64,000 bases of DNA from Hydrogenoanaerobacterium sp032017025 (GTDB lineage: Bacteria; Bacillota; Clostridia; Oscillospirales; Ruminococcaceae), in NCBI RefSeq assembly GCF_032017025.1, contig NZ_DALZQO010000015.1, positions 11,320 through 75,319 on the forward strand. Direction: 5' to 3'. This document shows, piece after piece, positions 53,725 through 61,641 of the stretch (positions within the stretch are counted from its first letter, which is position 1; every line of letters starts with the position of its first letter). The notes beneath the pieces are model-generated. The model was not told the origin of the DNA. It made no database searches and saw nothing but the letters and a program-made list of their open reading frames with translations. The translations under genes were made by a program, and so were the position numbers.

Positions 53725-55050
53725 CTAAGGGGAATCGTCGCTATCGCCGACTTTAAAGCTTTGGGGAATATGCCCCTCCAACAGCGCGAGCGAGGAGGCG
53801 ATCTCCTGCATATGCGTTTTAAGCCGAAAGATACAATCGTCGGTTGTGGCGTAACCGCGCACCACATCCTCGGCAAGTGCCTTGCAGCTAGGTGCACCGC
53901 ATGCGCCGCAGTCAATGCCCTGGAAGGTGGATGCAATTTTTTGCAGCTCAGAAAGCTTGCTCATTGCCACCGAAACGTCGGGATCAAGCTGAAGCACCGG
54001 CTCATACTCGAGCGGGGTATCAAATTTAGAGTAGGCGGGGATATGGTCGCCAATGCGGTTGCAGGCGACGGGTAGATATTTACGGATGCGTTTTAGCTTT
54101 GCCTTGGCAATGTAGGGGTTTTCTACCGTGAGCACGCCGCCAACGCAGCCTGCCGAGCAGGCGTTGAGCTCGACAAAGTCGAGGTCGGAGTATTTTTCGT
54201 CCTCCAAATCCTCCAACACTTTAATGACGTTTTCAATGCCATCCGCTGCCAGATAGCGGTCGTTGAGAAGAGCGTAAGCTTCGCCGCCACTGCTGCCCCA
54301 GCCCACACCCACACGGCCTACCGAAACCAGCTCCTTGGGGGCTGCGGCAACAACCTTCATAGCAGAAATCAGCTTGGGGTAAAGGTCGCTAATGGCGAAA
54401 ACGCCGTCGATGGCGCTTTTTTGTGTACCCAGCGGCATTTTTACCGCGGTTACTTTGGCGGGGCAGGGGGAGATGAAAAATGCCCCCACTTCATCGGGCT
54501 TGTAGCCGAGCTGCTCCACCGCGTTCTTTTTTGCCATACGCGCTGCAATTTCAACCGGTGCGAGAATTGGCAGCACATTGCCGATAAGATCGGGGAAGCG
54601 AACGCGAATCAGCCTGGAAATCGTGGGGCACGCCGAGCTGATAACCGGACGCTGCAGATTCCCTTCGCTGAACAGCTTTCGGGTTGCGTCCGATACGAGC
54701 TCTGCTGCCTTTGCCACCTCAAACACATCATCAAAACCCAGCTGAATCAGTGCAGTTAGCACAATATCAATGTCGTCGAGGTTGTTGAACTGCCCGTACA
54801 AAGCGGGAGCGGGCAGAGCAATTTTATATCGGAAGCTGTCAAGCAGCTCCATTTGGTCAAAAATAGGCTTTTTTGCATGATGCGGGCAAACACGAATGCA
54901 CTCACCGCAGTCAATGCAGCGGTCGGAAAGAATCTTTGCTTTGCCGCCGCGCACCCGAATTGCCTCAGTGGGGCAGCGCTTGATGCAGTTGATACAGCCC
55001 ATGCAGGCATCTTTATCCAGGGTAACCGAATGGAAAAACTTTGTTTCCAA
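53725..55050 (-). CDS. Sensor-like [FeFe]-hydrogenase homologue with three Fe-S modules
   Basis: The 441-residue protein has two 4Fe-4S motifs (CMGCINCIKRCP and CIDCGECIRVCP, residues 17-60) and an Fe-hydrogenase large-subunit domain. H-cluster cysteines are present in altered motifs: SSACPTISR, SPCPAKVTAVK and NACSAGCVGG. The catalytic MPCxxKxxE and GGGQP contexts are lost. A C-terminal FeS-domain cluster (GIDCGACGAPSCKALAE) follows. This looks like a redox sensor rather than a catalyst. TTG at 55050 is chosen, eight bases after GGAGGTG. Confidence 0.88.
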   Translation of the reverse strand: METKFFHSVTLDKDACMGCINCIKRCPTEAIRVRGGKAKILSDRCIDCGECIRVCPHHAKKPIFDQMELLDSFRYKIALPAPALYGQFNNLDDIDIVLTALIQLGFDDVFEVAKAAELVSDATRKLFSEGNLQRPVISSACPTISRLIRVRFPDLIGNVLPILAPVEIAARMAKKNAVEQLGYKPDEVGAFFISPCPAKVTAVKMPLGTQKSAIDGVFAISDLYPKLISAMKVVAAAPKELVSVGRVGVGWGSSGGEAYALLNDRYLAADGIENVIKVLEDLEDEKYSDLDFVELNACSAGCVGGVLTVENPYIAKAKLKRIRKYLPVACNRIGDHIPAYSKFDTPLEYEPVLQLDPDVSVAMSKLSELQKIASTFQGIDCGACGAPSCKALAEDVVRGYATTDDCIFRLKTHMQEIASSLALLEGHIPQSFKVGDSDDSP

Positions 55051-55090
55051 ACAAAAATCACCTCCGTCTTCACAGATTGCACAATGCAAT

Positions 55091-55519
55091 CTACGATTTT
55101 ATAAAAACACGCATTTTTACCGTAGTGCCAACACCTACCGTGCTTTCAACAATCATTTCGTCGGTGTAATTTTTCATGTTGGGCAGCCCCATGCCTGCGC
55201 CAAAACCGAGCGAGCGCACATCGTCGGGTGCGGTGCTCCAGCCCTCACGCATGGCAAGGTCAACATCCGGTATACCTGGGCCGGTGTCGGTAAGTATCAT
55301 ACGAATTTCATCCGAGGAAATATCAACGGTAATCTCGCCGCCGTGTGCATGTATCACCATATTAATTTCGCCCTCGTACACTGCAATGGCGACCTTACGG
55401 ATAATATCGGGTGCAAGTCCAATTTGTTTAAGGGCCTTTTTAATGCTGGATGAAGCTTCCCCTGCGCGGGTAAAGTCATCACCCGGCACCGTATAATGAA
55501 ATGTGATTGCCTGTGTCAC
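55091..55519 (-). CDS. RsbW-like anti-sigma/serine kinase ATPase
   Basis: A 142-residue GHKL ATPase of the RsbW/SpoIIAB type: KVAIAVYEGEINMVIHAHGG (N-box) and DTGPGIPD, with GFGAGMGLPNMKNY (G2 box). It lacks a sensor or phosphoacceptor domain, so it may be a serine kinase or anti-sigma-like factor. The GTG start overlaps the upstream DRTGG stop by four bases. No sigma factor or STAS partner is in view. Confidence 0.88.
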   Translation of the reverse strand: MTQAITFHYTVPGDDFTRAGEASSSIKKALKQIGLAPDIIRKVAIAVYEGEINMVIHAHGGEITVDISSDEIRMILTDTGPGIPDVDLAMREGWSTAPDDVRSLGFGAGMGLPNMKNYTDEMIVESTVGVGTTVKMRVFIKS

Positions 55520-55869
55520 GAATGATCGCAACCTCCCCGCAGTCCGTTATCAAAGAGAAGACCACAGGCGGTAAACATACGGTAAGCTGTGGCGAGCACT
55601 GTAATGCCGCGCTCCTGCGCAAGGGTGAGCACGGTGTCGTCGGGTGTCTTGCCGCGCACAAAAACAACGCAGATAATATCCATCATCTCGGCAGTGCGGA
55701 TAACCTGAGGGTTGACAAGCCCGGTCAGCAGAACCGACTGGTCTTTTACAAAGGCCAGCACGTCGCTCATCATGTCGCTGCCGCAGGCGGTATTTACCTC
55801 GCGCTCCATCGACTCTCCTTCGCACAGAACCTCTGCCTTAAGAATTTGTTTGATTTCACGAATCGTCAT
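55516..55869 (-). CDS. DRTGG-domain protein (first gene of the operon)
   Basis: A 117-residue DRTGG-type protein: TIREIKQILKAEVLCEG start, GSDMMSDVLAFVKDQSVLLTG, and TPDDTVLTLAQERGITVLAT. It is the first gene after a clear promoter. The ATG at 55869 follows GGGGGAATATT; the frame is open 16 codons further with no ribosome site. Distinct from the second DRTGG protein at 53331. Confidence 0.85.
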   Translation of the reverse strand: MTIREIKQILKAEVLCEGESMEREVNTACGSDMMSDVLAFVKDQSVLLTGLVNPQVIRTAEMMDIICVVFVRGKTPDDTVLTLAQERGITVLATAYRMFTACGLLFDNGLRGGCDHS

Positions 55870-55935
55870 AATATTCCCCCATTTTAAAAAATGACAAGTA
55901 GAGTATTTCCCCGCCACAATTAAATTAATATACCC

Positions 55936-55965
55936 ATTATATCATTTCGCATATGGGGAAAGCAA
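55936..55965 (-). promoter_or_regulatory. Promoter of the DRTGG-ATPase-sensor operon
   Basis: On the minus strand TTGCTT (55960-55965) and TATAAT (55936-55941), spacer 18. Confidence 0.75.
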
Positions 55966-56027
55966 ACAAAACAACGCTCTGGAGAAAAACAAATTTGTAC
56001 AGAAGGTCAAACAAAAATCACGAGAAA

Positions 56028-56045
56028 TTGATAGTTTTTTAACAA
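56028..56045. promoter_or_regulatory. Candidate Rex operator
   Basis: TTGATAGTTTTTTAACAA matches the Rex consensus TTGTTAANNNNTTAACAA: one half-site exact, the other five of seven. Rex senses NADH/NAD+ and represses hydrogenase and fermentation genes in other Clostridia. Confidence 0.55.
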
Positions 56046-56260
56046 TAATTTAGCAAATGTGCACAATATAACTTTGGGAAACCTACGAAGAAAGTAGAAA
56101 AGAAACGAAAAATACGCAATTTTTTATAAGTTTATGCGGAAAAGCAGTAGATTTTTACAATCCGCTCTGTTATACTTTTATTTAAATATGCCACAGGTTG
56201 CACCAATGCGCTTTAGGGTTCGCGCAGGTGCGTCTTCGGCACACCAAGGAGGTTTATTTG

Positions 56261-56755
56261 ATGGCTAAAACATGTGTTCCGTTTCAGGGTACGAAGGAAC
56301 AGGAAGAAGCGCTCCTGAAAGTAATAGAAAACCACAAGGAGCAAAAGGGCGCTCTGATGCCTATTTTGCAGGAAGCACAGGGAATTTATGGCTACCTGCC
56401 CATTGAAGTTCAGAAAATAATTGCGTTGGGTCTCGATCTTCCGCTGGAAGAGGTTTACGGCGTTGTAACGTTCTATTCGCAGTTTTCGCTTAACCCCAAG
56501 GGTCAGTACAAAATATCGGTATGTCTTGGTACTGCCTGCTATGTAAAGGGTGCGGGCGATATTTACGACAAATTGATGCAAAAGCTTAACATTAAGGGCG
56601 GCGAATGTACCCCCGACGGCAAGTTTTCTCTCGAAGCGTGCCGCTGCATCGGCGCATGCGGTCTTGCCCCTGTTATGACAATTAACGAAGATGTTTACGG
56701 CCGTTTGGTTTCCGATGATATCGAAACCATTCTGGCAAAATACGCTGACAAATAA
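56261..56755 (+). CDS. hydC: NAD-linked [FeFe] hydrogenase, NuoE-like subunit
   Basis: The 164-residue protein has the NuoE 2Fe-2S thioredoxin fold: a helical N-part and cysteines CLGTAC near 100 and CRCIGACG near 140. It passes electrons between HydB and HydA in the trimeric complex. AAGGAGG precedes the ATG at 56261. First gene of the plus-strand operon. Confidence 0.95.
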   Translation: MAKTCVPFQGTKEQEEALLKVIENHKEQKGALMPILQEAQGIYGYLPIEVQKIIALGLDLPLEEVYGVVTFYSQFSLNPKGQYKISVCLGTACYVKGAGDIYDKLMQKLNIKGGECTPDGKFSLEACRCIGACGLAPVMTINEDVYGRLVSDDIETILAKYADK

Positions 56756-56761
56756 AAGGTT

Positions 56762-57319
56762 ATGCAGGAGTTATCGCTCAATATATTGGATATAGCGCAG
56801 AACTCTGTCAAAGCGGGTGCAACCGAGATACAGATTACAGTATCCCAAAGCACGGCACAGGACAAAATGACCATTGCCATTGCCGACAACGGCTGCGGTA
56901 TGACCGCAGAGGTGCTGCAGCGGGTAATTGACCCATTTTACACCACCCGTACCACCCGCAAGGTGGGGCTGGGGGTACCGTTTTTTAAGATGGCGGCAGA
57001 GATGACCGGTGGGTGGATGAGCATTCAGTCGCAGGTGGGGGAAGGAACGACCGTTACCGGTGAGTTTGTACTCTCGCACATAGACCGGATGCCGCTGGGC
57101 GATATGGCGCAAACCATGTGCTGCCTCATCAGCTGCAACCCCGACATTCAATTTGTGTATAAACACGAGACGGATGATGCAAGCTTCACCGTGAGCACGC
57201 GTGATTTTACCGAGGTGCTCGGTGATGTGCCGCTGAATACCCCGCAGGTGATGGAGTTTATCGAAAGCTATATTAGAGAAAATACCGAGAATTTGAACGG
57301 AGGTACAGTTAGCATATGA
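56762..57319 (+). CDS. Hydrogenase-operon HATPase protein
   Basis: A 185-residue GHKL ATPase with N-box ILDIAQNSVKAGATEI, DNGCGM, DPFYTTRTTRKVGLGVPFF. It has a kinase-like ATPase domain and a C-terminal extension but no phosphoacceptor histidine domain. It lies between hydC and the 2Fe-2S gene, as in many Clostridia. The 3' end overlaps the next gene by four bases (ATGA). Role unproven; perhaps assembly or regulation of the complex. Confidence 0.85.
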   Translation: MQELSLNILDIAQNSVKAGATEIQITVSQSTAQDKMTIAIADNGCGMTAEVLQRVIDPFYTTRTTRKVGLGVPFFKMAAEMTGGWMSIQSQVGEGTTVTGEFVLSHIDRMPLGDMAQTMCCLISCNPDIQFVYKHETDDASFTVSTRDFTEVLGDVPLNTPQVMEFIESYIRENTENLNGGTVSI

Positions 57320-57687
57320 AAAATTTAGCAGAGCTTCAGGCATTGCGTGATCAGATGAAGACCAATATGGGCGTTCGTCATGACGATTTGGATAATATCA
57401 GAGTGGTAGTTGGTATGGCAACATGCGGTATTGCAGCAGGTGCTCGTCCCGTGCTTACCGCGTTTTCGGAAGAGGTTTCAAAAAGAAAATTAAGCAATGT
57501 TACCATTGCGCAAACAGGCTGCATTGGCGTTTGCCAGTATGAGCCGGTGGTTGAGATTTATGTGCCCGGCAAAGAGAAGGTTACCTATATAAAAATGGCA
57601 CCAGAAAAGGTTGCTAAAATTGTCAGCGATCACATCGTAAACGGCAATCCGGTTAACGAGTACACAATCGGAGCAATTGCGAAATAA
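57316..57687 (+). CDS. Thioredoxin-like 2Fe-2S domain protein
   Basis: A 123-residue protein of the 2Fe-2S thioredoxin-like type: VVVGMATCGIAAGARPVL and TGCIGVCQYEPVV. Only three cysteines align with the four cluster ligands (the second one is absent, C-x4-G), a feature I believe is common in this subgroup. It has a helical N-part and ends 14 bases before hydB. Likely an accessory electron carrier or structural subunit. Confidence 0.85.
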   Translation: MKNLAELQALRDQMKTNMGVRHDDLDNIRVVVGMATCGIAAGARPVLTAFSEEVSKRKLSNVTIAQTGCIGVCQYEPVVEIYVPGKEKVTYIKMAPEKVAKIVSDHIVNGNPVNEYTIGAIAK

Positions 57688-57700
57688 GGAGGAGCAGATT

Positions 57701-59488
57701 ATGTATCGTTCTCATGTACTGGTCTGCGGCGGCACCGGTTGTACGTCGTCGGGCAGTGAGCAAATTATTGGCGCGCTGGAAGCTGAAATTCAGCAGGCGG
57801 GGCTTTCGGAAGAAGTAAAGGTTATCAGAACAGGCTGTTTTGGTCTGTGTGCATTGGGTCCCATTATGATTATTTATCCCGAGGGTGCATTCTATTCCAG
57901 AGTAAACCCTGAGGATATTTCCGAGATTGTTTCGGAGCATCTTGTCAAAGGCCGTATCGTGACCAGACTGCTCTACGATGAAACCGTACATAAAGATGAG
58001 ATTCAGTCTTTGAATGAAACTCAGTTTTATAAAAAGCAAAACCGCGTAGCGCTAAAAAACTGCGGTGTCATCGACCCTGAAAACATCAATGAGTATATTG
58101 CTTACGACGGCTACCAGGCGCTGGGTAAGGTTCTTACCGAGATGACCCCGGATGACGTTATCCAGCTGATGAAGGATTCTGGGCTCCGCGGGCGTGGTGG
58201 CGCGGGCTTCCCCACTGGGCTGAAATGGAGCTTTGCAAAAGCTTCTGTAAATGACCAAAAATTTGTTGCCTGCAACGCTGACGAAGGCGACCCGGGTGCG
58301 TTTATGGATCGTTCGGTTCTGGAGGGAGACCCCCATGTTCTGATTGAAGCGATGGCGATTGCCGGCTATGCAATCGGTGCAAACCAGGGCTTTGTTTATG
58401 TGCGTGCCGAGTACCCCATTGCGGTGAAACGCTTGCAAATTGCAATTGATCAGGCGAAAGAGCTTGGCTTGCTCGGCAAGAACATTCTGGGCACAGGCTT
58501 TGATTTTGAGCTCGACATCCGTCTGGGTGCCGGCGCATTTGTGTGCGGCGAAGAAACTGCGCTGATGACCTCGATTGAGGGGCACCGCGGCGAGCCGAGA
58601 CCTCGTCCCCCGTTTCCGGCGGTCAAAGGTCTGTTCGGCAAGCCCTCCGTGCTCAATAACGTGGAGACCTATGCAAACGTACCTCAAATCGTGCTCAACG
58701 GTGCCGACTGGTTCCGCTCCATGGGTACTGAGAAATCCGCCGGTACAAAGGTGTTCGCGGTAGGCGGCAAAATCCACAACACCGGTCTGGTTGAGGTTCC
58801 TATGGGTACCACTCTGCGTGAGATCGTCGAGGAAATCGGCGGCGGTATCCCGAACGGCAAAAAGTTTAAAGCGGCACAAACCGGCGGTCCTTCCGGCGGT
58901 TGTATCCCCGCAAGCCATCTTGATATTGAAATCGACTATGACAATCTGTTGTCCATCGGCTCTATGATGGGCTCGGGCGGTTTGATTGTTATGGATGAAG
59001 ACACCTGTATGGTGGACATTGCAAAATTCTTCCTCGAGTTTACCGTGGATGAGAGCTGCGGCAAATGTACACCTTGCCGTGTGGGTACCAAACGCCTGTA
59101 CGAGATTCTTGACAGAATCACAAAAGGCAAGGGTGAGATGGAAGACATTCAGCGCCTAAAGGAGCTTTCGGCGTTCATCAAAGAGAATTCGCTTTGCGGC
59201 TTGGGCCAGACTGCACCCAACCCGGTTCTTTCTACACTCAACTTCTTTGAGGATGAGTACGTCGCGCACATTCAGGAAAAGAGATGCCCGGCAGGCGTTT
59301 GCAAAGACCTGCTGCGCTACTCGATTATTGAAGATAAATGTAAGGGCTGTACCCTTTGCGTACGCGTATGTCCTGCAGACGCAATTACGGGCGAGCTAAA
59401 GAATCCGCACAAGATCGACGTCCACAAATGTGTAAAATGCGGCGCTTGTATAGAGAAATGTCGTTTTGGCGCGATTGTTAAGAAATAA
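57701..59488 (+). CDS. hydB: NAD-linked [FeFe] hydrogenase, NuoF-like subunit
   Basis: The 595-residue protein binds FMN and NAD(H). In order: a 2Fe-2S domain (CGGTGCTSSG, TGCFGLCALG), the NuoF FMN domain (GLRGRGGAGFPTGLKW, CNADEGDPGAF) and SLBB, the 4Fe-4S motif ESCGKCTPCRVGTKRL near 455, and two ferredoxin 4Fe-4S motifs at the C-terminus (CKGCTLCVRVCP, CVKCGACIEKC). The combination suits electron-bifurcating hydrogenases. ATG at 57701 follows AAGGAGG. Confidence 0.96.
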   Translation: MYRSHVLVCGGTGCTSSGSEQIIGALEAEIQQAGLSEEVKVIRTGCFGLCALGPIMIIYPEGAFYSRVNPEDISEIVSEHLVKGRIVTRLLYDETVHKDEIQSLNETQFYKKQNRVALKNCGVIDPENINEYIAYDGYQALGKVLTEMTPDDVIQLMKDSGLRGRGGAGFPTGLKWSFAKASVNDQKFVACNADEGDPGAFMDRSVLEGDPHVLIEAMAIAGYAIGANQGFVYVRAEYPIAVKRLQIAIDQAKELGLLGKNILGTGFDFELDIRLGAGAFVCGEETALMTSIEGHRGEPRPRPPFPAVKGLFGKPSVLNNVETYANVPQIVLNGADWFRSMGTEKSAGTKVFAVGGKIHNTGLVEVPMGTTLREIVEEIGGGIPNGKKFKAAQTGGPSGGCIPASHLDIEIDYDNLLSIGSMMGSGGLIVMDEDTCMVDIAKFFLEFTVDESCGKCTPCRVGTKRLYEILDRITKGKGEMEDIQRLKELSAFIKENSLCGLGQTAPNPVLSTLNFFEDEYVAHIQEKRCPAGVCKDLLRYSIIEDKCKGCTLCVRVCPADAITGELKNPHKIDVHKCVKCGACIEKCRFGAIVKK

Positions 59489-59506
59489 GAAGGGAGTGTA
59501 CCATTC

Positions 59507-61249
59507 ATGGATATGGTTAATATTAAAATCAACGGTATGCCCTTGTCCGTGCCGAAGGATTCTACTATTCTTGAGGCTGCACGGGTTGCCGGCATCAATA
59601 TCCCCACACTTTGCTACTTGAAAGAGATTAACGAGATCGGTGCATGCCGCATCTGTATGGTTGAGGTAAAAGGTGCGAGAAGCCTTGTTACCGCTTGCGT
59701 TTACCCGGTAAACGAGGGTATGGAGGTTTTTACTAACACACCCAAGGTGCTGGAAAGCAGAAAAACAAACCTGGAGCTTGTACTTTCCACCCACAATAAA
59801 AAATGTCTCTCCTGCGTACGCAGCGGCGATTGTGAGCTGCAAACACTCTGCAAAGAGTTTGGCGTGGATAACGAAAACCACTTTGACGGCGAAGTCAACG
59901 AATACGAAATTGATGCCTCGGCGGCTCATATGGTTCGCGACAACAGCAAATGTATTCTTTGCCGCCGCTGTGTAGCTGTTTGCGCACACAATCAGGGTGT
60001 TGGCGTAATCGGTGCAAATCAGCGTGGTTTTAAAACCGAAATCGGCTGTGCATTTGAGGCACCTCTTGCAAAAACCACCTGCATCTGCTGTGGTCAGTGC
60101 ATCACCGTATGTCCCACCGGTGCGCTGTATGAGAAGGATGCGACCGATAAGGTTCGCAGTGCAATCGCAAACCCCGAAAAGGTGGTTTTGGTTCAGACTG
60201 CACCTTCTGTTCGTGCCACACTGGGTGAGTGCTTTGGCCTGCCCATCGGCACCGATGTGGAAGGCAAAATGGTAGCCGCGCTGCGCAGACTTGGCTTTGA
60301 CGTTGTGTTCGATACCGACCTGGCTGCCGACTTTACCATTGTAGAGGAAGCGAACGAGCTGGTTGAGCGTGTTCAAAACGGCGGCGTGCTGCCCATGATT
60401 ACCTCGTGCTCACCGGGTTGGGTAAAATACTGCGAGCATTACTTCCCCGAAATGATCCCCAACCTTTCCACCTGCAAATCGCCGCAACAGATGTTTGGCG
60501 CCATTGCAAAAACATGGTACGCTGAGAAAAACGGCATTGATCCGAAGAACATTGTCAGCGTGAGCATCATGCCCTGCACCGCGAAAAAGTTTGAGCTTGC
60601 GCGCAACGACCAAAAGGCAGCGGGCGTGCTTGATGTAGATATTTCGCTCACCACCAGAGAGCTTGCCAGAATGATTCAGCGTGCAGGCCTCGACTTTGTC
60701 AACCTGCCCGATGAAGATTTTGACGACCCAATGGGCGAATCCACCGGTGCGGCGGTAATCTTCGGCGCAACCGGCGGTGTTATGGAGGCTGCACTGAGAA
60801 CTGCGGTTGAAACACTGACCGGTGAAGAGCTGAAAACCTTGGAGTTCACCGAGGTTCGCGGCACTGAGGGCATTAAAGAGGCTACCTATAAGGTTGGCGG
60901 CTTGGAGGTTAACGTTGCAGTTGTTTCGGGTACTGCAAACGCGAAAAAGCTTTTGGAGGCTGTGAAGAACGGCGAGAAAAACTATACCTTCATTGAAGTA
61001 ATGGGTTGCCCGGGCGGCTGTGTAAACGGCGGCGGTCAGCCGCAGCAGCCGGCTTCTGTCCGCAACTTTGTGGATTTGAAGGCACTGCGTGCAAAAGCGC
61101 TGTACACCAACGACGAAAACAAAACCATTCGGAAGTCTCACGAGAATCCTTCTGTGAAGAAGATTTACGAGGAGTACTTTGGTAAACCTGGCAGCCACAA
61201 GGCGCATGAAGTGCTGCATACCTCTTATGTAGCGCGCGAGCGTTTCTAA
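59507..61249 (+). CDS. hydA: [FeFe] hydrogenase catalytic subunit
   Basis: The 580-residue subunit produces or uses H2 at the H-cluster. Modules: 2Fe-2S (NIPTLCYLKEINEIGACRIC), a His-Cys 4Fe-4S (HNKKCLSCVRSGDCELQTLC), two 4Fe-4S (CILCRRCVAVC, CICCGQCITVCPTGA), then the H-domain with TSCSPGW (near 302), MPCTAKKFE, and VMGCPGGCVNGGGQP. The first motif has Ser (TCA) where CpI-type enzymes have the second Cys of TSCCPGW. It ends with the KIYEEYFGKPGSHKAHEVLHTSY tail. With HydB and HydC it likely forms an NADH/ferredoxin-coupled enzyme; PFOR supplies the ferredoxin. Confidence 0.95.
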   Translation: MDMVNIKINGMPLSVPKDSTILEAARVAGINIPTLCYLKEINEIGACRICMVEVKGARSLVTACVYPVNEGMEVFTNTPKVLESRKTNLELVLSTHNKKCLSCVRSGDCELQTLCKEFGVDNENHFDGEVNEYEIDASAAHMVRDNSKCILCRRCVAVCAHNQGVGVIGANQRGFKTEIGCAFEAPLAKTTCICCGQCITVCPTGALYEKDATDKVRSAIANPEKVVLVQTAPSVRATLGECFGLPIGTDVEGKMVAALRRLGFDVVFDTDLAADFTIVEEANELVERVQNGGVLPMITSCSPGWVKYCEHYFPEMIPNLSTCKSPQQMFGAIAKTWYAEKNGIDPKNIVSVSIMPCTAKKFELARNDQKAAGVLDVDISLTTRELARMIQRAGLDFVNLPDEDFDDPMGESTGAAVIFGATGGVMEAALRTAVETLTGEELKTLEFTEVRGTEGIKEATYKVGGLEVNVAVVSGTANAKKLLEAVKNGEKNYTFIEVMGCPGGCVNGGGQPQQPASVRNFVDLKALRAKALYTNDENKTIRKSHENPSVKKIYEEYFGKPGSHKAHEVLHTSYVARERF

Positions 61250-61260
61250 CGAATCTATTT

Positions 61261-61298
61261 AAAAGAGCCATCCGTGAAAAAACGGAATGGCTCTTTTT
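61261..61298 (+). terminator. Intrinsic terminator after hydA
   Basis: AAAGAGCCAT pairs with ATGGCTCTTT around an inner CGT/ACG stem, followed by TTTT. Confidence 0.9.
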
Positions 61299-61498
61299 GC
61301 ATTAACACTGCACTTATTTGCATCTTTACTAGATAGAGGTATATTGCTGCTTGTTGGGTACTATATTCCTTTTGGTTTTTAATCATAAATACGGTTAAAC
61401 AAACATTATTAATTGGGACGATTGAAAGTGAGCGAAACGGTCTGCCGTTTTCTTTACAGAGTATACATGATATAATAACTGCATTACGGTTATTATAT

Positions 61499-61593
61499 TT
61501 TATTGAAATGCCTTTGACTCGCCCCTTACGGGGCAACCGCCAAAATGGCGAATTATATCATAAGCGCTACGCTTTTTATGACATAATATAAGC
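61499..61593. repeat. Multi-hairpin intergenic element
   Basis: Within the 392-base gap after hydA are close hairpins: GCCCC-TTAC-GGGGC (about 61524), CGCC-AAAA-TGGCG (about 61539), and a nested TTATAT...AAGCG/CGCTT...ATATAA pair at about 61554-61592. The rest of the gap shows no gene. It resembles a REP- or MITE-type element; I see no copy elsewhere in this window. Confidence 0.6.
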
Positions 61594-61641
61594 AGATTAT
61601 ATTAAGGACAGACAACATCTGCAAAAGAAGGGTTTTATTAT

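Larger units (their letters stand above)
55870..56260. other. Divergent control region of the hydrogenase operons
   Basis: No gene. It is AT-rich and holds the promoter of the minus-strand operon, a Rex-like palindrome and a TATACT (56171-56176) as possible -10 of the hydC operon. Confidence 0.75.
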
